Part shown: positions 6,860 through 14,012 of the stretch, piece by piece
How positions within the stretch are numbered: position 1 is the stretch's first letter
Layout: each line of letters opens with the position of its first letter
Source of the DNA: Desulfobacterales bacterium
GTDB taxonomy: Bacteria > Desulfobacterota > Desulfobulbia > Desulfobulbales > Desulfocapsaceae
Reading direction: 5' to 3'
DNA: 15,885 nt
Assembly (NCBI GenBank): GCA_013042695.1
Contig: JABDPQ010000698.1
Location: 1-15,885 of the forward strand
The notes under the pieces: model-generated
Databases searched by the model: none
What the model was told of the DNA's origin: nothing
Seen by the model: only the letters and a program-made list of their open reading frames with translations
Position numbers and translations under genes: made by a program

Positions 6860-6924
6860 GTTATTCTCGTAAGTGAACCAACTGGCTAGACGAGTAGGGA
6901 GCAGCGTACAGAGACCGGGATTAC

Positions 6925-6938
6925 TTTCATTAGTGAAA
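6925..6938 (+). promoter_or_regulatory. Upstream activating palindrome TTTCA-N4-TGAAA (seven-gene operon)
   Basis: TTTCA-TTAG-TGAAA. Its gap to the -24 element is 84 bases, about one DNA turn (10 bp) more than in the MFS and ThDP units, so the site would keep the same face of the helix. Confidence 0.7.
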
Positions 6939-6951
6939 AATATTTCATCTG

Positions 6952-6965
6952 TTTCATTCTTGATG
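6952..6965 (+). promoter_or_regulatory. Second, degenerate activator site (seven-gene operon)
   Basis: TTTCA-TTCT-TGATG. The first 12 bases are identical to 1719-1730. Another half-site TTTCA lies at 6943-6947, so three half- or full sites cluster here. Unlike the other units, the degenerate copy is promoter-proximal to the intact one. Confidence 0.4.
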
Positions 6966-7022
6966 TGATGACGATGCCAATGACAACTATTTAAATATAT
7001 TTGATTTTTTTAAATCAACGAA

Positions 7023-7038
7023 TGGCACCTTTTTTGCT
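7023..7038 (+). promoter_or_regulatory. Sigma-54 promoter of the seven-gene operon
   Basis: TGGCAC-CTTTT-TTGCT is a full match to the consensus TGGCAC-N5-TTGCW. Predicted start near 7049, leader about 127 bases. An 11-base AT block, AACTATTTAAA (6985-6995), lies 38 bases before the element and recurs 40 bases before the ThDP-enzyme promoter (1789-1799). Confidence 0.88.
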
Positions 7039-7164
7039 TTCACTTACACATAACGTTTATTTTCGGTTATAAATCTCACAACGAAATGTTGGATGAGATT
7101 ATTTTTGTATTTATTTTGACAACTTAACAAGTATGCATGGAAGCTGATTGGAGCAACATTGCGA

Positions 7165-7170
7165 TAGGAG
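7165..7170 (+). promoter_or_regulatory. Ribosome binding site that decides the dehydrogenase start
   Basis: TAGGAG lies five bases before the ATG at 7176. An in-frame ATG at 7137 has no such site and would add 13 residues unlike the family, so 7176 is preferred. Confidence 0.75.
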
Positions 7171-7175
7171 ACATT

Positions 7176-8222
7176 ATGAAAATGAAAAAAGCTGTATTGC
7201 GTGGCCCTGGCCAAGTGGAAATTGTAGAAATGGATGCACCGCAATGTCCTGAAGGCGGTGTGCTCGTCAAGGTTATATCCTGCGCTGTATGCGGTACGGA
7301 CGTAGAGAACTACCTGCACGGTCAGCGCATGTCTCAACTCCCCCCGGATCTCGGACATGAGTTAACCGGAGAGGTAACAGCTGTTGACTCAACCGTGACT
7401 CATTTTGGCGTAGGAGACCGGGTTGCCCTGAACCAAAGCGTGCCATGCGGCGAGTGCCCGGACTGTGAGAACGGTTATGAAAATCTCTGCGACCATACGA
7501 CGCGAATTGGGGGCGGGTTTGGCGAATATATAGCCATTCCTGCCGTTGCGGTTCAGAGCGGCAATCTCTTAAAGATGCCTGATTCGCTTAGCTATCGAGC
7601 CGGCACTCATGCAGAAGCGCTCGCTGCCGTAATCAATTGTTCGGAAATTATGGATATCAAGCTTGGTGACACGGTGCTGGTAGTCGGTGCCGGTGCTGTT
7701 GGTATTCTTCATTGTCAACTGGCAAAAGCTGCGGGAGCTATACAGGTCATTCTCTCAGATGTTAATCAGGAACGGCTTGACAGCGTGTTAGAGCTGAGCC
7801 GGGCCGACCTGACGATCAACTCTGCTGAGGAAAATCTTGAGGAGTGCATTAAGGAGCTGACCTCAGGAGAGGGAATCGACAAGATCATCGTCGCCTGTTC
7901 TTCAGGCGCTGCCCAGGAAGAAGCGATCAAGGTTGTCGCTAAACGCGGATATGTCTGTATGTTCGGTTTTACTCACAAACAATGGCCCTGGATTAAATTT
8001 GACAGCAATGACTGCCATTATCGCGAGTTCTTCGTTACTGGCGCCTTTGCCTACTCCAGAAAACAGTTCAAACTGGCTCTGGACCTTCTGGCTTCAGGGG
8101 CAATTCAGACTGATAAACTGAATACTCATATGTTACCGCTGGAACGCTCTGTTGAAGCTTTGGAAGCGATGAACAAGGGTGAGGGGCTTAAAGTGCTCGT
8201 TGAACCAAGCATTCAGCTATGA
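7176..8222 (+). CDS. Zinc-dependent alcohol dehydrogenase (MDR family)
   Basis: The 348-residue protein is a medium-chain dehydrogenase/reductase of the sorbitol/threonine dehydrogenase type. Catalytic zinc ligands can be placed at C39 (CAVCGTD), H61-E62 (GHE) and E147. The structural zinc cysteines are C91, C94, C97 and C105 (CGECPDC...C). The NAD(P)-binding turn is GAGAVG at 171-176, and D195 at the end of the second strand favours NAD(H). It would interconvert an alcohol and an aldehyde or ketone in the cytoplasm; the substrate is not known. It is the first gene behind the consensus sigma-54 promoter and is followed after 8 bases by pyrK, so the two are translated in close coupling. Its place next to pyrimidine genes is unusual, and it may act on the product of the ThDP enzyme. 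Confidence 0.88.
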   Translation: MKMKKAVLRGPGQVEIVEMDAPQCPEGGVLVKVISCAVCGTDVENYLHGQRMSQLPPDLGHELTGEVTAVDSTVTHFGVGDRVALNQSVPCGECPDCENGYENLCDHTTRIGGGFGEYIAIPAVAVQSGNLLKMPDSLSYRAGTHAEALAAVINCSEIMDIKLGDTVLVVGAGAVGILHCQLAKAAGAIQVILSDVNQERLDSVLELSRADLTINSAEENLEECIKELTSGEGIDKIIVACSSGAAQEEAIKVVAKRGYVCMFGFTHKQWPWIKFDSNDCHYREFFVTGAFAYSRKQFKLALDLLASGAIQTDKLNTHMLPLERSVEALEAMNKGEGLKVLVEPSIQL

Positions 8223-8230
8223 GGTAACGC

Positions 8231-9025
8231 ATGGGATCAATACAACTCATTAACTTGGCAACAGTCGAACAGAATACTCAGATCTGTGCGGACCACCACC
8301 TGATCATCTTGAAGGATAACGGAGTGACGTCTGCAGCGACACGGCCGGGCCAATTCGTTAACCTGGTTATTCCTCAGCGCCCTGATCTCTTTCTGCGCAG
8401 ACCGTTCAGCGTCGCCAAGACGGATCCGGAGAAGAACCTGCTCTATATCGTCTATAGAATTGTGGGTGAGGGGACTCAGGCAATGTCTGAGCTGAAAACC
8501 GGTACAAAGGTTGATTTGATGGGCCCGCTTGGCGTTGGCTGGCATCTTCCTGAATCACCTGGTAACAGCCTCCTGATTGGTGGTGGATGCGGCGTTGCCC
8601 CTTTGTGGGGACTGGCTGAATATATAGCTGACAAAGGAGGTCGAGTTTTTACCGTTCTTGGTTTTCAGTCGGAGGACAAGGTGTTCGGAGAGGATGTTTT
8701 CAAGGCAGTTGAGGCCGATATTACGGTGACCACTGATGATGGCTCTTACGGAGAAGCAGGATTTGTCTGCGACCATCTCGAAGCAAGTCTTAATCAGTCA
8801 ATCGATCGCGCGTACGTCTGCGGCCCGATGCCGATGGTCAAAACGGTTATTCCCAAGCTCCTGGAAAAAGATATAGAGGGCGAGGTTTCGCTGGAAGAAA
8901 TCATGGGCTGCGGCTTTGGCGTCTGCCTCTCCTGCGTGACGGAAATTGAACAGGACGGCCGCATAGAAAAACAGCGAATCTGTACCGAAGGCCCGGTCTT
9001 TTCGATTAAGGAGGTAAAATGGTAA
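8231..9025 (+). CDS. pyrK: Dihydroorotate dehydrogenase B, electron transfer subunit
   Basis: The 264-residue protein carries FAD and a [2Fe-2S] cluster and passes electrons between NAD(H) and the FMN of PyrD. The FAD-binding motif RRPFS is at 56-60, the nucleotide-binding loop GGGCGVAP at 117-124, the CGPMPM block at 197-202, and the cluster cysteines C227, C232, C235 and C251 have the typical C-x4-C-x2-C-xn-C order. Length fits PyrK (about 250-265). GAGGT at 8221-8225 overlaps the preceding stop and sets the start. The stop overlaps the pyrD start by 7 bases, as expected for partners of one complex. Class 1B enzymes can run either way: orotate formation in synthesis, or orotate reduction in fermenters that degrade orotate. 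The catabolic surroundings favour the reductive direction (inference). Confidence 0.93.
   Translation: MGSIQLINLATVEQNTQICADHHLIILKDNGVTSAATRPGQFVNLVIPQRPDLFLRRPFSVAKTDPEKNLLYIVYRIVGEGTQAMSELKTGTKVDLMGPLGVGWHLPESPGNSLLIGGGCGVAPLWGLAEYIADKGGRVFTVLGFQSEDKVFGEDVFKAVEADITVTTDDGSYGEAGFVCDHLEASLNQSIDRAYVCGPMPMVKTVIPKLLEKDIEGEVSLEEIMGCGFGVCLSCVTEIEQDGRIEKQRICTEGPVFSIKEVKW
9008..9015 (+). promoter_or_regulatory. Ribosome binding site of pyrD, inside pyrK
   Basis: AAGGAGGT is a perfect anti-16S match. The ATG at 9019 is only 3 bases away and a second in-frame ATG at 9028 is 12 bases away, so both starts are possible; they differ by three residues (MVI). Confidence 0.6.
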
Positions 9026-9987
9026 TCATGGAACCTGATTTAGGTGTAAATCTATGCGGTATCGACATGGCCAACCCGCTTGTTACCTGCTCAGGTACAA
9101 GCGGCAATGGCAAAGAGATAAGTCGTTTTCTCGATCTTGAGGCATTCGGCGCCTTTACCGCCAAGAGTGTTACGTTGGATACCAGGCCGGGAAACCCGAC
9201 GCCACGGATCGCTGAATGTACTGGTGGAATTCTCAATGCAATCGGTATTCAAAGCAAAGGCATCGACTACTTTATTAAAAAATATCTGCCTTATCTCAGA
9301 AAATACAATGTCCCTGCGATCATCAGTATTTCCGCGACCAGTGCGGAGGACTATGCCAAACTGGCTGAAATCCTTGACCGGGAAGAGGGTATCAGCGCGC
9401 TGGAAGTCAACATCTCATGTCCTAATCTTAAGGCGGGGGGCTCGAGCTTTGGCGCTGATCCTGAAATTTCCGGTCACATTATTAAAAGTGTCAAGGATAG
9501 TACCGGGGTGCCGGTTATTGCCAAACTGACTCCCAACGTCACCGATATCACCATCATTGCCCAAAGCGTTGAGGCAAGCGGCGCCGATGCTGTCTCGCTT
9601 ATCAATACAGTCGCCGGTATGGCAATCGATATTCACACCAGGTACCCGAAACTCGGCAATGTCACTGGAGGCCTCTCAGGCCCAGCGATAAAGCCAATTG
9701 CCATAAAGAAAGTGTGGGATACCTACCGCTGTATATCCATTCCAATCATCGGCATGGGAGGCGTTGCCACCTGGCAGGATGTTGTTGAATTTATCCTGGC
9801 TGGAGCCACAGCGGTCGGCATCGGTACCTCACTGTTTCCTAATCCGCTGGTTGTTTTTGAAATTATCGAGAACTTAAAACGTTTTATGAAGGATAACGAA
9901 ATTGAGCGGCTTGATGATTTGCGCGGCCAGGTTGTTGTACCCGAGACTATGGCACAGACCTGTGCGGTAACGGTTGACCCGTCGTAA
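9019..9987 (+). CDS. pyrD: Dihydroorotate dehydrogenase, class 1B catalytic subunit
   Basis: The 322-residue FMN barrel closely follows class 1B PyrD. Visible blocks are AKSVTLDTRPGNPTPR (48-63, with K49), NAIGIQSKGID (73-83), the NISCPN block with catalytic cysteine C134, K169 in AKLTPNVTD, INTVAGMAIDIHTR (195-208), GGLSGPAIKP and the phosphate-binding GMGG (245-248). The cysteine in place of a serine base excludes class 2 enzymes. The sequence lacks the NLSCPH-type block of dihydropyrimidine dehydrogenase, which supports dihydroorotate/orotate as substrate rather than uracil. It is paired with PyrK by a 7-base overlap. An alternative start at 9028 would shorten it by three residues. A gap of 100 bases with no recognised promoter separates it from the next gene. 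In a biosynthetic setting it would make orotate; here the neighbours suggest degradation. Confidence 0.93.
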   Translation: MVIMEPDLGVNLCGIDMANPLVTCSGTSGNGKEISRFLDLEAFGAFTAKSVTLDTRPGNPTPRIAECTGGILNAIGIQSKGIDYFIKKYLPYLRKYNVPAIISISATSAEDYAKLAEILDREEGISALEVNISCPNLKAGGSSFGADPEISGHIIKSVKDSTGVPVIAKLTPNVTDITIIAQSVEASGADAVSLINTVAGMAIDIHTRYPKLGNVTGGLSGPAIKPIAIKKVWDTYRCISIPIIGMGGVATWQDVVEFILAGATAVGIGTSLFPNPLVVFEIIENLKRFMKDNEIERLDDLRGQVVVPETMAQTCAVTVDPS

Positions 9988-10087
9988 TCGTGATCATGGA
10001 GTATGAGATATACGTAACAAGGATAATAAAAAATTCACAGTCATCTGCGCGAATCATCAGCGTGGAGGGGTTTTGAGGTAATACGAT

Positions 10088-11983
10088 ATGAGCGACGAAA
10101 AAGGACAGTACGGATGGCATGGAAAAATGCTGATGGTCGACCTGGAGACACGTCGAATTACAGATCGCCACATTGATGAGTCCATTTACCGATTATTCCT
10201 AGGTGGTCGGGGACTCAACATGTGGCTTCTGTATCAGCACCTCAACGCTGCAGTCGAGCCGCTCTCTCAAGAGAATCTGTTGATATTTAGTGCCGGCCCA
10301 CTGGTTGGCACCATGATTCCCTCAAACGGCAGGTACAATGTTTCCAGTCGTTCACCGCTGACAGGGCTACTCGGTGATTCCAATTCGGCGGGGTATTGGT
10401 CCCCGCCTCTCAGGAAAATCGGCTATGACGGTATCATCATCAGCGGCAAAGCTGATAAACCGGTCTATTTGATGATAACCGGCGATGGGGCCGAACTTCT
10501 CGATGGCTCCTCATTGTGGGGGAATACCGTATCCGAGACAGACACCATCATTCGCCAGGAGCACGGCAAAGCTTGCCAGGTGCTTTCTATCGGGCCGGGT
10601 GGCGAGAACCAGGTCAGGTTTGCAGCGGTTTTGAATAATATTGATCGAGCGGCAGGCCGTACGGGCATGGGTGCCATAATGGGTTCAAAGAATCTCAAGG
10701 CCATTGGTGTCAAAGGTAAAGGCTCGATTCCAGTTGCCGACCCTGATGCCATGCGTGCCGTATCCAAAGAAATACGTGAGGCCATGCGGGCCTCGGCAAG
10801 CTTTGAAGCACGTTCTCAATATGGGACTCCAATGCTTGTCAATCTCTATAACGCGCTCGGAGTACTGCCCACCAGAAATCATCAGTCAGGTGTTTTTCCT
10901 GCTGCCGATAAGATCAGTGGGGAGCGACTTAAAGATGAATATGTAACAAAACCGGAAACATGTTACATGTGCCTGGTTCACTGCAGTCGGCGGGCTGAAG
11001 TTACAACTGGAAGATTCGCTGGAACATCAGTGGAGGGGCCGGAGTTTGAGACCATGTGCGCCATGGGATCTAATCTGGCCAATGATGATCTTGCCTCTCT
11101 GGTCTATCTGAATCGACACCTCAACGATTTGGGCATAGACAGTATTTCCACAGGGGCAGTCATTTCCTACGCCATGGAGTGTTACGAAAAGGGACTCATC
11201 AGCAAAGAAGATACTGATGGCCTGGAGCTGACCTGGGGCAACATCGATGCCATTCTTGCTTTGGTTGATAATATTGCCCACCGCAAGGGTTTTGGAGATC
11301 TTCTCGCCGAGGGGGTAAAAAGAGCCGCCGAGCAGATAGAGGGCTCTGATGACTACGCCCTGCATATCAAAGGAATGGAGGTCCCCACCCAGGGGGTGCG
11401 AGGGCTGAAAGCCTGGGCGCTTGGCTGGGCGGTTGCCAGTCGCGGAGCTGATCATTGTCGCTCCTTTCCCGTCATGGAAACGACCTGGACTCCTGAAAAG
11501 ACCGAGAAGTTTTTCGGCAGCAAAAAAGCGGCCGACCGTTTTGCCTACGAAGGTAAGGCCGCCATGGTTAAATGGGGTGAAGATTTCGGGGCAACCCACG
11601 ACGCGCTTGGCATCTGCAAAATCGCCTATAAGGCGATGGGGCTTATGCCGGAACTCGTGGCAAAAGCCTATAGCGCCGTTACAGGTATTGAGATGGATGG
11701 CGATGAGCTCTTAAAAGCGGGCGAGCGTATAGTCACCCTGGAGCGGCTGCTTAATCTTAAACTTGGCTTGTCACCAGACCAGGATACACTTCCCAAGCGC
11801 TTCACAGATGAACCTCTGCCGGAAGGCCCCGGAAAAGGTGAAACAGTAAAACTTGATCAAATGATGAAGGACTACTACGAACTGAGGGGATGGGATAAAA
11901 ACGGTTATCCAAGCAAAGATAAACTTGCGGAACTCGATATGACAGCAATCCTTGAGTCACCAGTTGCCGACCAGGAAATCTAG
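10088..11983 (+). CDS. aor: Tungsten-type aldehyde:ferredoxin oxidoreductase
   Basis: The 631-residue protein matches the AOR family in length (about 600-630) and motifs: an N-terminal pterin-binding domain with FLGGRGLNMWLL (37-48), SAGPLVGT and PSNGRYNVSSRSPLTG; GGENQVRFAAV...GRTGMGAIMGSKNLKAI (171-206); the [4Fe-4S] cysteines C292, C295, C299 and C510 (CYMCLVHC...ALGIC); GPEFET (318-322 region); and ASRGADHCRSFP (450-461). Such enzymes use a tungsten (or molybdenum) bis-pyranopterin to oxidise aldehydes to acids while reducing ferredoxin, in the cytoplasm of strict anaerobes. GAGGTA at 10075-10080 supports the start. The aldehyde could come from the ThDP enzyme or the alcohol dehydrogenase. 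AOR-family proteins also include benzoyl-CoA reductase BamB and other reductases, so the exact reaction is open. It is not part of any known pyrimidine pathway. Confidence 0.88.
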   Translation: MSDEKGQYGWHGKMLMVDLETRRITDRHIDESIYRLFLGGRGLNMWLLYQHLNAAVEPLSQENLLIFSAGPLVGTMIPSNGRYNVSSRSPLTGLLGDSNSAGYWSPPLRKIGYDGIIISGKADKPVYLMITGDGAELLDGSSLWGNTVSETDTIIRQEHGKACQVLSIGPGGENQVRFAAVLNNIDRAAGRTGMGAIMGSKNLKAIGVKGKGSIPVADPDAMRAVSKEIREAMRASASFEARSQYGTPMLVNLYNALGVLPTRNHQSGVFPAADKISGERLKDEYVTKPETCYMCLVHCSRRAEVTTGRFAGTSVEGPEFETMCAMGSNLANDDLASLVYLNRHLNDLGIDSISTGAVISYAMECYEKGLISKEDTDGLELTWGNIDAILALVDNIAHRKGFGDLLAEGVKRAAEQIEGSDDYALHIKGMEVPTQGVRGLKAWALGWAVASRGADHCRSFPVMETTWTPEKTEKFFGSKKAADRFAYEGKAAMVKWGEDFGATHDALGICKIAYKAMGLMPELVAKAYSAVTGIEMDGDELLKAGERIVTLERLLNLKLGLSPDQDTLPKRFTDEPLPEGPGKGETVKLDQMMKDYYELRGWDKNGYPSKDKLAELDMTAILESPVADQEI

Positions 11984-12023
11984 CACCTTTTAAAAGAGAA
12001 TCTCCAGCTGGCAGAGAGAAAGT

Positions 12024-13304
12024 ATGAATACAGTCACTGAAAATATTCAGCTTGAGTTTGATATGTTTGCAGAGGCAGAGAGACTCTTCTCTGAGCTGGA
12101 AGCAACATCAACCTCTACCATTGGCATAACCCGGGAAGCGTATGGTGCCGGAGAGCAGAAAGCCATTGAAGTCTTCGAAGCTTACGCCCTGAAATATGAT
12201 CTTGAAACAAGTTTTGACGGTGCCGGTAACCTGGTAATTGTTCTACCGGGAATCGATCGTAATGCACCCTGTATCGCCTGCGGTTCACACCTGGACAGCG
12301 TACCGCAAGGAGGTAATTTTGATGGTGCAGCCGGTATTGTCGCCGGCATAATAAGTCTAGCCAGAATGCGGCATGAATCATTTGCCCCAGCGTGCGACCT
12401 CAAGGTCATGGCCTTTCGGTGTGAGGAAAGTGCCTGGTTCGGCAAACCATACATTGGTTCATGCGCCTTGTTGGGCAAATTAAGTCAGGATGATCTTGAA
12501 GCACGTCAACGGGATGGCAAGGAAACATTGGCAGAAGCCATGGAGCGCTGCGGAGCGGACCTTGATCGCATTCTCGCTGCTGAAAGCCTGGTAGACCCGA
12601 AATCGATTGCGGCATATCTTGAAATGCATATCGAGCAGGGGCCCGTTATGATCGCCAGAGACCTGCCGACTGCCGTAGTGACAGGAATTCGCGGCGCTAT
12701 CCGCCATAGAAAGATCACCTGTCTTGGCAGAGCCGGACATTCGGGCGCCGTGCCGCGCTGGCTGCGCCAGGACGCCTTCTTTGCCACAGCCGAATTGATC
12801 AGTGCCCTTGATGAGCATTGGCGGGTGCTGCTTGAACGAGGACTGGACATTGTTGTCACCTCCGGCATTGTAAAAACTAATGCAGCGGTCCATGCCATGA
12901 CCAGGATTCCCGATGAAATCACTTTCAGTCTTGAAATTCGCAGTCAGAGCACCGATGCGCTCGAGGCGTTTTATCATTTGATGGAAACTGAATGCAACAA
13001 TATAGCCAAAGAGCGAAAGGTCTCCTTCCAATTCGACCGTAAGCTCTACACTGCACCGGCTCGGATGAATGAGAGGTGGATTGAACGACTCAAAGACATT
13101 TCAGAGCGACTTAGCATGACCTCGGAATTGATTCCAAGCGGAGCCGGTCACGATGCCGCCGTATTTGCCAATGCCGGAATTCCAACTGCGATGATTTTCA
13201 TTCGTAATGAAAACGGATCGCATAATCCTGAAGAGAGCATGGAGATTGAAGATTTTATTAAAGGTACAGAAATCCTGTACCACGCTTTTAAGGAGCCGCT
13301 ATGA
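12024..13304 (+). CDS. M20-family N-carbamoyl-amino-acid hydrolase / amidase
   Basis: The 426-residue protein belongs to the M20 hydantoinase/carbamoylase group (N-carbamoyl-L-amino-acid hydrolase, beta-ureidopropionase, allantoate amidohydrolase). The two-metal ligands can be placed as H89 and D100 (GSHLDSVPQGGNFDGAAG), E135 (EESAWFG), H202 (EMHIEQGP) and H400 (NGSHNPEE). The dimer-domain block GRAGHSGAVP (H239) and SGAGHDA (H376) are also present. It would hydrolyse a ureido acid to an amino acid, CO2 and ammonia. With PyrDK and aspartase around it, N-carbamoyl-L-aspartate (ureidosuccinate) is the most economical substrate, but this cannot be read from the sequence. The residues after GAVP (RWLRQDA) differ from the MDLRRDA-like stretch I recall for this family. 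The ribosome site is weak (AGAGAG). Its last 4 bases overlap pyrE. Confidence 0.88.
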   Translation: MNTVTENIQLEFDMFAEAERLFSELEATSTSTIGITREAYGAGEQKAIEVFEAYALKYDLETSFDGAGNLVIVLPGIDRNAPCIACGSHLDSVPQGGNFDGAAGIVAGIISLARMRHESFAPACDLKVMAFRCEESAWFGKPYIGSCALLGKLSQDDLEARQRDGKETLAEAMERCGADLDRILAAESLVDPKSIAAYLEMHIEQGPVMIARDLPTAVVTGIRGAIRHRKITCLGRAGHSGAVPRWLRQDAFFATAELISALDEHWRVLLERGLDIVVTSGIVKTNAAVHAMTRIPDEITFSLEIRSQSTDALEAFYHLMETECNNIAKERKVSFQFDRKLYTAPARMNERWIERLKDISERLSMTSELIPSGAGHDAAVFANAGIPTAMIFIRNENGSHNPEESMEIEDFIKGTEILYHAFKEPL

Positions 13305-13999
13305 ACTTGAGTTTTCCTCCCAAAGAAGTTATTGCCGAGATGACGGCCAAAATGTTGCTTGAAATCGATGCCGTCTGTTTCCGCTCCGACGAGCCGTTTC
13401 GTTTCACTTCCGGCTGGGCGAGCCCGGTTTATATCGATTGTCGAAAACTAATTTCCTACCCCCGTATTCGTCAAACTATTATAGATTTTGGAGCTGCCAC
13501 CATACTGCGCAGCATTGGCTTTGAATCAATAGATGCTATAGCTGGTGGCGAAACAGCAGGTATTCCTTACGCAGCCTGGCTGGCAGACCGTTTGATGCTG
13601 CCGATGCAGTATGTTCGCAAGAAGCCCAAAGGATTTGGCCGCACGGCACAGATAGAGGGCGATCTCACTGAGGGAACGAAGATCCTACTGGTTGAGGACT
13701 TGACGACCGACGGTAAGAGCAAGGTCAACTTTTGTAATGCCTTGCGAAATGCCGGCGTATCCGTCTCGCACACTTTTGTCGTTTTCTATTACAACATTTT
13801 TCCTCATACCACTGCATTGTTGGCAGACAATAATATCGAAATGCTCGAACTTGCCACCTGGTGGGACGTATTGTCCGTTACCAAAAAAATGAACTATTTT
13901 GATACGAACACGATCCAGGAAGTAGAGAAATTTCTGAACCATCCTGTCGAGTGGTCCGCCGCGCATGGCGGGGCTTCTTCATTTGGTGATCAGGCATAA
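13301..13999 (+). CDS. pyrE: Orotate phosphoribosyltransferase
   Basis: The 232-residue protein shows the OPRTase hallmarks: FRFTSGWASPVYIDCRKLIS (33-52) for orotate, AGGETAGIPYAAWLADRL (81-98), the flexible catalytic loop region VRKKPKGFGRTAQIEG (105-120) and the PRPP-binding motif LLVEDLTTDGKSK (129-141). It links orotate and PRPP with OMP and pyrophosphate. The loop wording resembles the form common in alphaproteobacterial OPRTases rather than the KDHGEGG-type E. coli loop. It is about 20 residues longer than the 213-residue E. coli enzyme, mainly at the C-terminus. The start overlaps the carbamoylase stop in ATGA with TAAGGAG just upstream (13289-13295), so the two are translationally coupled. 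In an operon that otherwise degrades, it may save part of the orotate for nucleotides or release orotate from OMP. Confidence 0.92.
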   Translation: MNLSFPPKEVIAEMTAKMLLEIDAVCFRSDEPFRFTSGWASPVYIDCRKLISYPRIRQTIIDFGAATILRSIGFESIDAIAGGETAGIPYAAWLADRLMLPMQYVRKKPKGFGRTAQIEGDLTEGTKILLVEDLTTDGKSKVNFCNALRNAGVSVSHTFVVFYYNIFPHTTALLADNNIEMLELATWWDVLSVTKKMNYFDTNTIQEVEKFLNHPVEWSAAHGGASSFGDQA

Positions 14000-14003
14000 G
14001 GAG
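13998..14003 (+). promoter_or_regulatory. Ribosome binding site that decides the start of the small operon gene
   Basis: AAGGAG overlaps the pyrE stop codon and lies nine bases before the ATG at 14013. An upstream in-frame ATG at 13965 lies inside pyrE and has no such site. Confidence 0.65.
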
Positions 14004-14012
14004 AATGCAACC

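Noticed and set aside
6866..6894. CTCGT...ACGAG inverted repeat after aspA
   Set aside because: Five base pairs around a 19-base loop and no T-run; does not stand out from background.
7137..7175. Upstream ATG extending the alcohol dehydrogenase by 13 residues
   Set aside because: No ribosome site at 7137, whereas TAGGAG precedes the ATG at 7176, where the usual family N-terminus (MKMKKAVL) begins.
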